NCBI RefSeq assembly: GCF_030123325.1
Contig: NZ_CP126106.1
Location: 3,624,001-3,688,000 of the forward strand
Length of the DNA: 64,000 nt
Direction: 5' to 3'
Origin: Peribacillus simplex
GTDB lineage: Bacteria; Bacillota; Bacilli; Bacillales; DSM-1321
Notes under the pieces: model-generated
Seen by the model: only the letters and a program-made list of their open reading frames with translations
Databases searched by the model: none
Told to the model about the DNA's origin: nothing
Part shown: positions 51,861 to 61,305 of the stretch, piece after piece
How the letters are laid out: each line of letters opens with the position of its first letter
Numbering within the stretch: the stretch's first letter is position 1
Program-made: the position numbers and the translations under genes

Positions 51861-52318
51861 GCCATTCACCTCCTCCCAAAAGGGATCTTTATAAAAAATC
51901 ATTATTACAACACTATAATAGTGATTTGATATTAGTTTCGGTCAAAAAATTTTCATTCCCTGGCAATCACGGATTACCAAGCCCGATTAATTTCCAAATA
52001 ATTCATCCGAAAATTTATAAATAGGTTGAAATCGCTGTTATAACGCGTTTTCTGTATGTAGATTATCACAAATCCTATTAGCTTAGCAAGGGAATTCAAA
52101 AAATAATGGGAATCTTTTCATTAATAATTGTATATATTATAAATTTTGTCTTTCGCTATTCATCATTTCCCTTTTTTATAGAAATTAAACTTATAATATT
52201 GCTGAAAATCGCTTAACCACAAGGTTTTTTCAAGATTATACTAAAAAACGGCGGATCATTTCAAATATTAGTGTTCATAAATGATATTTTTCCTGAAATC
52301 CCGCCGTTCTTCCCATGC
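51861..52318 (-). promoter_or_regulatory. hbs upstream region: promoter and hairpin leader
   Basis: Minus-strand promoter: -35 TTGCTA (52084-52089), 16-bp spacer, extended -10 TGTGATAAT (52062-52070). A weaker TTGACC (51940-51945) lies closer in. The leader contains a 10-bp hairpin (51959-51968 with 51972-51981). Further upstream, 52246-52310 contains an AACGGCGG...CCGCCGTT dyad of unclear role. No gene was seen. Confidence 0.55.
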
Positions 52319-52348
52319 AAAAAGACCAATCCATAAATGGAGTTGGTC
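52319..52348 (-). terminator. Terminator of spoIVA
   Basis: Stem GACCAA-TCCAT/ATGGA-TTGGTC with one internal mismatch and a 2-nt gap, followed on the minus strand by T5, 18 bp past the spoIVA stop. Confidence 0.8.
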
Positions 52349-52365
52349 CAGCTTTTAAACGTTTT

Positions 52366-53844
52366 CTATAAGATGATGGCAATTAATCCCCCACTGCCCT
52401 CATTAATGATCCTCTCCAGTGTTTCTTTCAATTTATAGCGCGCATTGTCTGGCATCATCGCTAATTTCACTTGTATGCCTTCCCTGACGTAGGAACTTAG
52501 GCTTCTGCCAAAAATATCGGAGTTCCAAATGGAAAGTGGATTGTCCTCGAAATCCTGCATCAGATACCGGACTAACTCCTCACTTTGCTTTTCCGTACCG
52601 ATGATTGGCGAGAATTCGGATTCGACATCGACCTTGATCATATGGATGGAAGGAGCTACGGCCTTTAGCCTGACACCGAACCTGGCTCCCTGACGGATGA
52701 TTTCCGGTTCATCAAGACTCATATCGTTAAGGGATGGGGCTGCAACACCATATCCAGTTTGTTTGACCATTCTTAATGCATCGGCCACCTGATCATATTC
52801 TGCTTTAGCATACGCAAAGTCCTGCATCAATGATAATAGATGATCCTTGCCCCGGATCTCTACACCGACAATTTCCTTCAGGATTTCATCATAGAGTTCA
52901 TCAGGGGCGTATAGGTCTATTTCTGCAACCCCCTGCCCCATCTCAATGCCTGCAAGCGCGGCACGGTCAATGAACTCGAATTCATTGAAATGACCGACTA
53001 CACGATCTACATCCCTCAGGCGTTTAATGTCCTTGACGGTCTCTTTAACCGCGTCCTGGTAACTTTCCCTCAACCAATGATCCTCGCGCAGAACCATTAC
53101 CCAGCTCGGGAGATTAACATTGACCTCAAGAACAGGAAATTCGTACAAGGCCTCGCGCAGTACGCTATAAACATCAGATTCCCGCATTCCTTCGACACTC
53201 ATGGCCAATACAGGGATATCATACTTTTCCTGCAGGGATTCCCTCAGTGCTACCGTATTCGGGTGGTGGGGCTGAACGGAATTGACAATCATGATAAATG
53301 GCTTGCCAACCTCCTTCAATTCTTCGACAACCCTTTCCTCGGCCTCTAAATAATCACTTCGCGGAATTTCTCCAATCGATCCATCCGTCGTAACGACTAC
53401 ACCTAATGTGGAATGATCCTGAATTACTTTGCGAGTACCGATCTCAGCCGCTTCATTGAACGGAATCGGTTCTTCATACCAAGGTGTGTGAATCATGCGG
53501 GGACCATTTTCATCTTCATACCCTTTAGCCCCGGGTATTGTATAACCGACACAATCGACTAAACGGATATTCACGTCGAGACCTTCAGCTACTTGAATCG
53601 ATGCTGCCTGGTTCGGTACGAATTTAGGTTCCGTCGTCATGATCGTCTTTCCGGCTGCACTTTGAGGCAATTCATCCTGTGCCCTGGCACGGTCCGCCTC
53701 TGACGGAATATTCGGAATGACGACTAGCTCCATGAATTTTTTAATAAATGTGGATTTCCCAGTCCTGACGGCACCGACCACCCCCAAGTATATATCGCCA
53801 CCGGTCCGTTCAGCTATATCTTTAAAAATATCTACCTTTTCCAA
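52366..53844 (-). CDS. spoIVA: Stage IV sporulation protein A
   Basis: A 492-residue ATPase that polymerises on the forespore surface as the base of the spore coat. It has the Walker A loop VVGAVRTGKSTFIKKF, switch-like VRLVDCVGYTIPGAKG, VVTTDGSIGEI and a conserved C-terminus ending GGLIAIIL. Length equals that of the B. subtilis protein. Made in the mother cell under SigE; such a promoter should lie in 53845-53985 but I could not fix it. It marks an endospore former. Confidence 0.97.
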   Translation of the reverse strand: MEKVDIFKDIAERTGGDIYLGVVGAVRTGKSTFIKKFMELVVIPNIPSEADRARAQDELPQSAAGKTIMTTEPKFVPNQAASIQVAEGLDVNIRLVDCVGYTIPGAKGYEDENGPRMIHTPWYEEPIPFNEAAEIGTRKVIQDHSTLGVVVTTDGSIGEIPRSDYLEAEERVVEELKEVGKPFIMIVNSVQPHHPNTVALRESLQEKYDIPVLAMSVEGMRESDVYSVLREALYEFPVLEVNVNLPSWVMVLREDHWLRESYQDAVKETVKDIKRLRDVDRVVGHFNEFEFIDRAALAGIEMGQGVAEIDLYAPDELYDEILKEIVGVEIRGKDHLLSLMQDFAYAKAEYDQVADALRMVKQTGYGVAAPSLNDMSLDEPEIIRQGARFGVRLKAVAPSIHMIKVDVESEFSPIIGTEKQSEELVRYLMQDFEDNPLSIWNSDIFGRSLSSYVREGIQVKLAMMPDNARYKLKETLERIINEGSGGLIAIIL

Positions 53845-54032
53845 GGTATCCCCTCCCGAATTAGAGTTTTGGGATTTCGTTTATCCATTTGCGTTTATTT
53901 AGGACAATATATATCTATGATGTTGTCCTAAAAATTTATTCCAATTATTTCCCTGGTTCAATCCCTTCCTCCACCAGAAATTTTATATAAGGGTTGTTAT
54001 TTTAAAAGTAAGATGAAATAAAGATAAAAGAA

Positions 54033-54074
54033 ATAACCCTTCCCCTACAATATATTTTGCAGAAGAAGGGTTAT
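54033..54074 (-). terminator. Terminator of yphE-yphF
   Basis: A 10-bp stem ATAACCCTTC/GAAGGGTTAT (54033-54042, 54065-54074), 22-nt loop, followed on the minus strand by TTCTTTT. Confidence 0.7.
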
Positions 54075-54076
54075 GC

Positions 54077-54799
54077 CTATTTTGTAAGAAATATTGGAGC
54101 GTTTGTTTTTCCATCAATTGTATATGGCAATGAATAGGCAGGGACGAACTCCGAACTCTGAACCAACAGTTCCCGGATATCTTCACCTGGCTTTGCTTCC
54201 CCCTCATGCTTCTTTAATGCCTCAAGTAAATCCGGGGTATAATCAACAAAAATACTTCCTTGACCATCGACTACAAGATATAAGTCTTTTTGTGAAAATG
54301 GGCTCGTGACCGTCGGAGCTTCCTTCAGGCCCATTTTCTCATAATCAAGAGTGAAGACATTATCGGATAACCTTTCCTTAAATGGCGGGTATCCGTTGCT
54401 TTGCTGATAAGCAGTCAATCTCAAGGAAACATCCTGAATCTTCTGCGCCATCCTGACATCCAACAGCTTTACAGTCGGATTCTTTTCAACATTTACGAGG
54501 ATGTATTGAAAGACGCCCCCCGATTCAAAGGCATTGTCCGGCGGTTCAGCCATATACCTCGGTGAAATCTTAGAAAATTTTATGACATATTTTTGATAAA
54601 TCGGTGTTTCAGCATCTTTTGTAACGATGGGCAGTATGCCGCCTTCATCTTTCTGAAATTGATCCACTGCACTTTGGACTGATTGTATTTGCTCTTTATA
54701 AGGCAGTTGGTTTTGCATTTTTTGCTTCTCCGGATATAAGCAGCCAGATAATGATACAGAGATGCATAATAAACATAATATTTTGAAAAAATTTCTCAT
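54077..54799 (-). CDS. yphF: Lipoprotein YphF
   Basis: A 240-residue lipoprotein with a signal peptide and lipobox SVSLSGC (Cys at about 20), then a soluble mainly alpha/beta domain ending TIDGKTNAPIFLTK. The second ATG (54799) is at better distance from AGGAG than the first (54802). Between yphE and spoIVA, as in B. subtilis. Function unknown. Confidence 0.85.
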   Translation of the reverse strand: MRNFFKILCLLCISVSLSGCLYPEKQKMQNQLPYKEQIQSVQSAVDQFQKDEGGILPIVTKDAETPIYQKYVIKFSKISPRYMAEPPDNAFESGGVFQYILVNVEKNPTVKLLDVRMAQKIQDVSLRLTAYQQSNGYPPFKERLSDNVFTLDYEKMGLKEAPTVTSPFSQKDLYLVVDGQGSIFVDYTPDLLEALKKHEGEAKPGEDIRELLVQSSEFVPAYSLPYTIDGKTNAPIFLTK

Positions 54800-54815
54800 C
54801 ATTTCTCCTCACCTA

Positions 54816-55013
54816 TCAAGTGGTTGGCCCGCTAAGAACAACGATAAGGATGATCAAGCCGGCTAGAATCATAAGTATGTATGCGATAATTGCTGTCAGG
54901 ACTCTCCAAAAACCTTTTAATTTATAGCGGCTTAAGTAAATTAGAAATATAGAGATAACCATAAAGCCCATAGCTATAAAGGATATCCACATTTTTTGCA
55001 GAGCAGGTGTCAT
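54816..55013 (-). CDS. yphE: Small membrane protein YphE (DUF2768)
   Basis: A 65-residue protein with two membrane helices (KMWISFIAMGFMVISIFLIY and a second at about 37-60) and basic RYKLKGFWR between them. AAGGAG precedes the ATG. 16 bp upstream of yphF. In B. subtilis gpsA is the next gene upstream; here a 6.4-kb block intervenes. Confidence 0.85.
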   Translation of the reverse strand: MTPALQKMWISFIAMGFMVISIFLIYLSRYKLKGFWRVLTAIIAYILMILAGLIILIVVLSGPTT

Positions 55014-55194
55014 ATCTTCATCACTCCTTTTTCCAGAAATTATTATAACATACCAAATTACGTTAAAGGAATTAAATCCTTGTCCAATCTGTGTAATTCC
55101 CGCTTTTATTCCCCATTTTTCGAAAAAATATTTCTAGGAGCAATTATAAAACAAAAATATGTAAGTAATCCCCACATTCACTCCCTCCAATCAA

Positions 55195-55220
55195 AAAAAA
55201 CAGCCCAAAGGCTGTTTTTT
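55195..55220 (-). terminator. Terminator of the aminotransferase gene
   Basis: An 11-bp stem AAAAAACAGCC/GGCTGTTTTTT, 4-nt loop, just past the stop. Confidence 0.88.
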
Positions 55221-55233
55221 CTGCTTACTTAAA

Positions 55234-56607
55234 TTAAGATTGAAGCGTCGGCAAGACCTCTTTAAACGCTTTAATGACTGTATCGACTTCATCCAACTGA
55301 ATAGTCAATGACGGCTCAATCCTTATTGTTTTGGAATTTATAAGCGTACCTGCTACCAAGATTCCTTTATCAAATAGGGCTTTTGAGAATTCATAACCCA
55401 CTTCATCTTTATGGAACTCAATACCAATCATCAAACCTTGGCCGCGGATTTCCAATACCTTATCTTTGTGCTCATCAGCCGCTTCCCTTAACCCATTTAA
55501 GAAGTATTCACCAACTTCTGCAGCACGCTGCGGTAAGTTTTCTTCCAAAAGTACGTCGATCGTAGCAATGGCCGCAGCACAAGCTAGTGGATTTCCTCCA
55601 AACGTCGTAGTGTGCATGAATGGATTGTCGAACCAGCTTTTAAACACTTTCTCATTGGCTACAACAGCCCCTGCAGGCATAACTCCGCCGCCAAATGCTT
55701 TCGCTAAACAAATTATGTCCGGAACGACATCATATAGCTCGGAAGCGAACATTTTACCTGTACGGCCCATTCCAGTTTGCACTTCATCCAATATTAATAA
55801 CGCATCATATTCGTCACATAATGCCCGAACCTGCTTTAAATAACCTTGCGGAGGAAGGATGACCCCACCTTCACCCTGGATTGGCTCCAATAGTACGGCA
55901 GCAACATCTTCACCGACCAATGCACAACTTTCAAAGGTTTTTCTCATCATATCCACATCACCAAAAGGTACATGACGCACACCTGGGATCAATGGAATGA
56001 ACGGTTTTCTGAACATGCCCTTTGCCGTTGCCGATAGTGAACCAAGGCTTTTCCCATGAAATGATTTTGTCGTGGAAATGATCGTGTGTCGGTCACTGTA
56101 CATTTTGGCCAGCTTAAGTGCAGCCTCCACGCTCTCGGTACCGCTATTCGTAAAGAAAGAGTATTTTAGATCTCCCGGCGTGATTTCGGCAAGGATCTTG
56201 GCAAGCATTGCACGTAATGGATCAAGTAAATCCTGGCTATGAAGGGCTTGTCTTTGCAATTGATCGGTTACAGCCTTTACTACTTTAGGGTTACGGTGGC
56301 CTACATTATAAATACCAAATCCACCTAAACAATCAATATATTTTTTTCCATTTACATCAGTAAAACAGGAACCTTGATCAGACCACTCCACAGAAGCGAA
56401 TTGTGCGTCTTTAGTGACCGTCTTACGGTATTCCAAAAACCCTGGGTTTACATGGTTACGGAAATTCTCGACCGTTTCTTTTGTTACCCACTGTGCATCT
56501 TCTTTTGAAATTTCTTTTTGTTCGATTAATTGAAGCACTTTTTTAATATAATCTTGGGTTGCTGATTGGTTAGCTTGAGTGTTTTTACTTTCTACGTTAA
56601 TTGACAT
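55234..56607 (-). CDS. patA: Putrescine aminotransferase-type class III aminotransferase
   Basis: A 457-residue PLP enzyme closely resembling E. coli PatA (YgjG), which turns putrescine into 4-aminobutanal. It has CLGGFGIYNVGHRNPKVV, FFTNSGTESVEAALKLAK, SFHGKSLGSLSATAKG, the Asp of LILDEVQTGMGRTGK and the Schiff-base Lys in IICLAKAFGGGVMPAG, at full family length. It has a sigma-54 promoter and is next to a sigma-54 activator and an APC permease, fitting putrescine or related diamine catabolism. An ornithine or GABA aminotransferase role is less likely. Confidence 0.88.
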   Translation of the reverse strand: MSINVESKNTQANQSATQDYIKKVLQLIEQKEISKEDAQWVTKETVENFRNHVNPGFLEYRKTVTKDAQFASVEWSDQGSCFTDVNGKKYIDCLGGFGIYNVGHRNPKVVKAVTDQLQRQALHSQDLLDPLRAMLAKILAEITPGDLKYSFFTNSGTESVEAALKLAKMYSDRHTIISTTKSFHGKSLGSLSATAKGMFRKPFIPLIPGVRHVPFGDVDMMRKTFESCALVGEDVAAVLLEPIQGEGGVILPPQGYLKQVRALCDEYDALLILDEVQTGMGRTGKMFASELYDVVPDIICLAKAFGGGVMPAGAVVANEKVFKSWFDNPFMHTTTFGGNPLACAAAIATIDVLLEENLPQRAAEVGEYFLNGLREAADEHKDKVLEIRGQGLMIGIEFHKDEVGYEFSKALFDKGILVAGTLINSKTIRIEPSLTIQLDEVDTVIKAFKEVLPTLQS

Positions 56608-56720
56608 TTTTTTAATCTCCCTTTTTTTTATAACTTTAGTGGATGGTAAATTATTAATTAAGATTGCTTCTTTATGAAACTTTGATGCTTACCTCCCTTT
56701 TTTCTTATACCTATTAATCA

Positions 56721-56738
56721 AGCAAGAACCATGCCAAG
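56721..56738 (-). promoter_or_regulatory. Sigma-54 promoter of patA
   Basis: The minus strand reads TTGGCATGGTTCTTGCT: GG (56734-56735) and GC (56722-56723) are exactly 10 bp apart, close to TTGGCACN5TTGCT. It lies about 115 bp before the patA ATG. Confidence 0.85.
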
Positions 56739-56787
56739 TTAATTAACCAATAAAATCGCTTTTTTTTTTGATAAATCACGCCGATAC

Positions 56788-56823
56788 TATGCAAATATGC
56801 ATATTGTTATTTCTCTTTGCATA
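56788..56823 (-). promoter_or_regulatory. Candidate upstream activator site for patA
   Basis: TATGCAAA (56788-56795) and TTTGCATA (56816-56823) form an inverted repeat, with the palindrome ATATGCATAT (56795-56804) between. They start about 55 bp upstream of the -24 element. The element TATGCATATTG recurs, with one inserted base, before the permease promoter. Confidence 0.55.
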
Positions 56824-56867
56824 ATCATCTCGGAAAATCATTAAAAGCTTCCCTAATGCCGATAATA

Positions 56868-56917
56868 AATAAAAGCCGCTGACAAGTGAATTTCATCACT
56901 CGGCAACGGCTTTTATT
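56868..56917 (-). terminator. Terminator of the sigma-54 activator gene
   Basis: A 14-nt stem AATAAAAGCCG.TG/CA.CGGCTTTTATT with further inner pairing (GTGA/TCAC). It overlaps the activator stop codon. Confidence 0.8.
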
Positions 56918-59022
56918 CAAAATGCATTGTTTTCGATCTTCTTACTCTGTTCAGCTAACACTTTTTGATATTTCCTGCTCACTGACGATTGACTTATCCC
57001 GAGCGCTTTAGCCGCTTTGGTCGTGGTTTTATACTGTTTCATGGCAAGCATGATCAATTGTTCTTCGACATGATCCTGTGCTTCCTGAAGTGGAAGAATT
57101 CTCGTAATGATGGGTTTCGTTTGTTTAAAGTCACTGCCCACAGGTATGAACCTTTGAATGAAGTCAGCATCGATCATCTCTTCATCTGCCGAAACAACCA
57201 ACCTTTCAATCATGTTCTGCAACTCACGAATGTTCCCCGGCCAGGTATAGACTTCCAGAATATTTAATGCATCGGGGGAAAAGTGGTAATTCCGCTGATA
57301 CCTTTCATTCAGTTTTTGCAGGAAATGAAAGGCTAGCGGTGGTATATCCTCCGGCCTTTCCCTTAAAGGGGGCACATGTATGGGTATGACATTCAATCGA
57401 TAAAATAAATCTTCTCTGAATGTGCCCATCTCGACCATTTTTTCCAGACTCTTATTCGTGGCTGCAACAATTTGAACATCAATGGAAATGGGCGTAGTGC
57501 TGCCAATCGGAATCACTTCCTGTTCCTGGAGGACCCGCAGCAGTTTGACTTGCAGATGTATTGGCATGTCACCCACTTCATCAAGGAATAAAACACCTTT
57601 ATTGGCCTGTTGAAAGTATCCTACCTTCCCATTTTTATCCGCTCCTGTAAAGGAACCCTTCGTATAACCAAACAATTCACTTTCGAGGAGGTTTTCCGGA
57701 ATCGCCCCGCAATTTATCTTCAGGAAAGGTTGTTTAGATCGCCTGCCCATTTTATGAATGGCTTCGGCTATCACTTCTTTACCTACTCCCGACTCCCCAT
57801 TGATTAATACAGTAGATGAAAAATGAGCGATTTTCTTGACTTGGCTGATTATCTGCTCCATTTTAGGACTTGCAAAAACCAACTCTTTATAAAATTGATC
57901 TTGTTTTTTGAAAGAGTCCAGTTCTTTCCTCATTTCATTTAATTCCGATTTCAATTGTGTCGTTTCCGTTATATCCCTTGATGCAATGACTATTCGATCT
58001 ATATCCCCTTTTTCATTGAACACAGGGGTGCCCACGGATAGGACTTTCTTATTCATTCTCGTATCCTGGACAATCGATACTTTCTTTTTTTGTTCAAGGA
58101 CTAACCGGGTGACCGAAGGATTAAAAATCCCTTCATCTTCTAATTGCAAGAGATTCTTCCCTATATAATCTTTTAGGTCCTTCCCCCAGAATCCTGAGAT
58201 GATGCTGTCACTATAGCGCAGCAGCTCTCCTTTTTGATTGACAACAAGTATTTCATCATAGATATTCGCCAAAATGGCATTCAAGTCTTTATTCGAGCTT
58301 TTTATCAATTCTATTTCCATGGCCATTTCCTCAACCATCGGTAAATCCTGAACGATGATGATCAGGCCTTCGACTTCTTTTTCGTGGTTCAGAATCGGGC
58401 TATAGTCGACAAGCACACTCATGACATCAGTAATCTCCAGCTGATTCAGAATACTGCTCCCGCTGGTAAACACGCTATGTATATGTTGCTTATTGAAGAT
58501 ATTCGCAGCAGGTTCATTAAGGACTTGTTCAGAAGGCTTTTTTATCATCTTCAAGCCTGATTCATTAAAGTTCACGATATTTTTTTCTTTATCAGCCACA
58601 AAAATCCCCATAGGAATGGAGGTTAAAATCACATTTAGCAGGTCTAAATTTTGTTTGCTGTCCTGCTTGAATAATTCAGCTAATACGTCTTCCCTTTTTA
58701 CATAACCGGTTAGCCGGCCATCATCCGTTTTTATCAGTACGATAGGCTCACCTATAATTTGAAACAGAAGCGGCAAGGAAATGTTAGGGTGCAATTTACA
58801 GACATTATCAATCGAAAAAGCATATTGTAAAAGCTGATCGACTGTCGTTATTTTTTCATTTAACGGGAGGTCATCCATGCGGATATACGCAAACACTTGA
58901 TTTTCCTTCATAAGAAAGAAGAAAGGTTCCTGTATCTCATGAATTTTTTGGTCTGAAAATGTAGGCTGATCAACTGTTATAGTTATGAATGGTCTAATTT
59001 TATCATCCGGAATAGATAACAC
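56917..59022 (-). CDS. Sigma-54-dependent transcriptional activator (enhancer-binding protein)
   Basis: A 701-residue regulator. Residues 1-130 look like a CBS-type or other sensory domain; PAS domains follow at about 130-230 (LTSIPMGIFVADKEKNIVNF) and 245-365 (ILANIYDEILVVNQKGELL). The AAA+ sigma-54 domain (about 390-620) has Walker A INGESGVGKEVIAEA, the sigma-54 contact loop GSFTGA (Ser instead of the usual Ala), Walker B GVLFLDEVGDMP and the R-finger segment FREDLFYRLNV. A Fis-type HTH (KAAKALGISQSSVSRKYQKV) ends it. Start GTG 59022 follows AAAGGAGAG. It lies between patA and the permease, both with -24/-12 promoters, so it very probably activates them. Confidence 0.92.
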   Translation of the reverse strand: MLSIPDDKIRPFITITVDQPTFSDQKIHEIQEPFFFLMKENQVFAYIRMDDLPLNEKITTVDQLLQYAFSIDNVCKLHPNISLPLLFQIIGEPIVLIKTDDGRLTGYVKREDVLAELFKQDSKQNLDLLNVILTSIPMGIFVADKEKNIVNFNESGLKMIKKPSEQVLNEPAANIFNKQHIHSVFTSGSSILNQLEITDVMSVLVDYSPILNHEKEVEGLIIIVQDLPMVEEMAMEIELIKSSNKDLNAILANIYDEILVVNQKGELLRYSDSIISGFWGKDLKDYIGKNLLQLEDEGIFNPSVTRLVLEQKKKVSIVQDTRMNKKVLSVGTPVFNEKGDIDRIVIASRDITETTQLKSELNEMRKELDSFKKQDQFYKELVFASPKMEQIISQVKKIAHFSSTVLINGESGVGKEVIAEAIHKMGRRSKQPFLKINCGAIPENLLESELFGYTKGSFTGADKNGKVGYFQQANKGVLFLDEVGDMPIHLQVKLLRVLQEQEVIPIGSTTPISIDVQIVAATNKSLEKMVEMGTFREDLFYRLNVIPIHVPPLRERPEDIPPLAFHFLQKLNERYQRNYHFSPDALNILEVYTWPGNIRELQNMIERLVVSADEEMIDADFIQRFIPVGSDFKQTKPIITRILPLQEAQDHVEEQLIMLAMKQYKTTTKAAKALGISQSSVSRKYQKVLAEQSKKIENNAF

Positions 59023-59139
59023 ATTTTCACTCTCCTTTTGTAACCTAACCTATATTTTATCACAATTCCGAATTGCAAGATAAAAAATAAGATGCACCAT
59101 TACTCAATATCCATCATTTACCTTTATTCGTTCCACAAC

Positions 59140-59165
59140 AAAAGGGTCCTTCAACGGACCCTTTT
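59140..59165 (-). terminator. Terminator before the activator gene
   Basis: A 10-bp perfect stem AAAAGGGTCC/GGACCCTTTT, 6-nt loop, TTTTGTTGT tail on the minus strand. It probably ends transcription coming from the permease. Confidence 0.85.
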
Positions 59166-59751
59166 GACCTAAAAACCTGGTATGCACCTTAGACTTATTG
59201 TATAAAGGACCGCTCACCTTTGCCTTTTGCATACCCCTGTTTGTTATGATTCGAGGATGGCCATCCTCGCCTTAGGCTTTTTATAAAGACAATACCGTCA
59301 TTACGGTTCCGTACCTGTTTGCAAAGTTTTAAAAACACTAAAAGAGCTCAATGGTATTTGCTTTCAAAGCGTCTGCCACCGTCACTCTTCCTTGTTCATT
59401 CCCCTTAGGTAATATCACAGATGGATTAAACGCTGAATATGACCATGAAAAGGAAGGCGACTAACGTTAGTATAGCAATTGCTTTCGTAGCCATATTCAT
59501 CCACATGACATCGGTAAACGTCACAATAATCAGTAAATTTAACCCGTGCATAAGCCGATACAGAAGTAATGCTGTAAAAGCGGTCCATCAGGCTCCGGAA
59601 CCATACCAGTGACATATTTTTGCTCATAAATGCCGAACACAAGTCGCTGACTCCATGAACGAAAATAGAACAACAGGCATGGGCATGAACGTCCTCTTCA
59701 TTTTCTCATCAGCCTTTTAACAACCTCCCTTGTTTCATGAATACAATAGAT
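59166..59751 (-). pseudogene. Region without intact gene; possible decayed small membrane protein
   Basis: No intact plausible gene in 586 bp. On the minus strand short frames look protein-like in succession: RLVFGIYEQKYVTGMVPEPD (about 59655-59590) and, in another frame after a stop, TALLLYRLMHGLNLLIIVTF then AIAILTLVAFLFMVIFSV (about 59585-59428), ending in TAA. The second piece is hydrophobic like two membrane helices. This suggests a broken membrane protein gene, but no family was recognised. The part at 59166-59400 shows nothing. Confidence 0.3.
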
Positions 59752-61089
59752 TCACTGTGCTTTTTCAAAACGGAATAGCGGAGGGGATTCCGTAAACCAT
59801 TTTGTCCGATACAGTAGATAGCCAATCCCAATTACAGCCCAGACAACTCCTAAAATCAATGAACTCATCTCGAGATTAAGCCAAAGGATGAAGACAGATG
59901 CCGCGCCTAAAACCGGGGAAAGAATAGTTGAAAGAAATCCTTTAATCGTTCTGAAGCTTTTGTTTCTTATTGCGTGGACGATTACGCAAATATTCACGAA
60001 GGTAAAAGCGATTAAAGCCCCAAAGTTTATGAGGGAAGCGGCCGTAACCAAATCAAGGAATAAGGCAACCAATGATATGGACCCGACAAATATGACATTA
60101 AAAAATGGCGTGTTGTATTTGGGGTGGATAAACCCAAATAGTTTTTTCGGGATCATTTGGTCACGCCCCATGACATATAACAGCCTAGAAACACTAGCAT
60201 GGGATGCAAGACCGGAGGCAAGGGTACCGCATAAGGTTCCTGCAAGAAAGAAAGCCTGAAATAACTTCCCGCCAACGAAAAGGGCAATTTCCGGTGAAGC
60301 TCCTTCAGGGTCGCTAAAACGGGAAACATCCGGGAAAAATAACTGTGTAAAGAATGATGCCGTCACAAATAACCCCCCTCCGATAAGGGCAGTCAAAAAG
60401 ATGGCCCGGGGAACCGTTATGGATGGATTCGATGTTTCTTCCGATAAAGTAGTGACTGCGTCAAACCCCAAGAATGAAAAACAAAGGATTGTAGCACCAG
60501 ATATGAGCGTCGACATTTCCAAATGTGGCCCGATGAATGGCTGAACCGACAAGACCTCTCCAGTACCTTCTCCATCCATGACTCCTTTAACCACAAGTGC
60601 CACAAAAATAATGATGACCAACATTTGAAAAAAAACAAGGAAGCTATTAAAGTTGGCTGCAAAATTAACATTGAATAAGTTAATGACTGTCATTAAAAGG
60701 ACAAATGCCACCACCCATATCCACGGGTATACTTCCGGAAAAAGAGCAGTTAAGTATATTTTTGTTAAAATGCCGTTCACCATCGGTAAAAATAAATAAT
60801 CAAGTAACGAAGACCACCCGACAAGGAAGCCTAAATGTGGATTAATCGTTTTTTGTGTGTAAGTATAGGATGAACCTGCCTGTGGATAGATTTTCACCAT
60901 TTTTCCATAACTGGCTGCAGTAAACAACATCGCTGAAAGAGCAATGACATATGCCGTTGGCACATGCCCCCCTGTTTTTTCGGAAACTATCCCGAATGTA
61001 TCAAATACAACCATCGGCGTCATATATCCAACACCAAGCAATACGATATGCCATAAGTTTAAGGACCTTTTCAGTTTACCTGTTTGCAT
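59752..61089 (-). CDS. APC-superfamily permease, putrescine importer-like
   Basis: A 445-residue transporter with 12 predicted membrane helices. The N-terminus LKRSLNLWHIVLLGVGYMTPMVVFDTFG resembles PuuP-type polyamine importers; YPQAGSSYTYTQKTINPHLGFLVGW and FLGFDAVTTLSEETSNPSITVPRAI are APC hallmarks. GGAAGGGG precedes the ATG. It has its own sigma-54 promoter and lies beside the activator and patA, so the substrate is probably putrescine or a related amine (inference). Confidence 0.88.
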   Translation of the reverse strand: MQTGKLKRSLNLWHIVLLGVGYMTPMVVFDTFGIVSEKTGGHVPTAYVIALSAMLFTAASYGKMVKIYPQAGSSYTYTQKTINPHLGFLVGWSSLLDYLFLPMVNGILTKIYLTALFPEVYPWIWVVAFVLLMTVINLFNVNFAANFNSFLVFFQMLVIIIFVALVVKGVMDGEGTGEVLSVQPFIGPHLEMSTLISGATILCFSFLGFDAVTTLSEETSNPSITVPRAIFLTALIGGGLFVTASFFTQLFFPDVSRFSDPEGASPEIALFVGGKLFQAFFLAGTLCGTLASGLASHASVSRLLYVMGRDQMIPKKLFGFIHPKYNTPFFNVIFVGSISLVALFLDLVTAASLINFGALIAFTFVNICVIVHAIRNKSFRTIKGFLSTILSPVLGAASVFILWLNLEMSSLILGVVWAVIGIGYLLYRTKWFTESPPLFRFEKAQ

Positions 61090-61173
61090 GTATCATTCCC
61101 CTTCCTTTTTTAGCGAGAAAAGTTAACCAACCTTTCTGGCCTCCCTTATAATTTTTTGGTCATATTACACTAC

Positions 61174-61190
61174 GCAATTTTCATACCAAA
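61174..61190 (-). promoter_or_regulatory. Sigma-54 promoter of the permease gene
   Basis: The minus strand reads TTTGGTATGAAAATTGC: GG (61186-61187) and GC (61174-61175) are exactly 10 bp apart. It lies about 85 bp before the ATG. Confidence 0.8.
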
Positions 61191-61238
61191 AAAAATAGTC
61201 GATTTTTAACAAAAAACAAGGAAATATGTAGAATGCTT

Positions 61239-61250
61239 TATGCAATATTG
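61239..61250 (-). promoter_or_regulatory. Candidate upstream activator site for the permease gene
   Basis: TATGCAATATTG, about 52 bp upstream of the -24 element, close to TATGCATATTG at the same relative place before patA. Confidence 0.45.
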
Positions 61251-61305
61251 AATAAACTATTCAGTTATTCATAAATCAAAAGAAAACAGATGATTTTTTG
61301 ACCAT

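Noticed and set aside
51915..51945. Second hbs promoter TTGACC/TATTAT
   Set aside because: The spacer is 19 bp and the -10 box is poor; kept only as a remark.
59415..59642. 75-codon minus-strand frame in the permease-activator gap
   Set aside because: Its product looks random, while the other two frames of the same stretch look more protein-like; treated as part of a decayed region.
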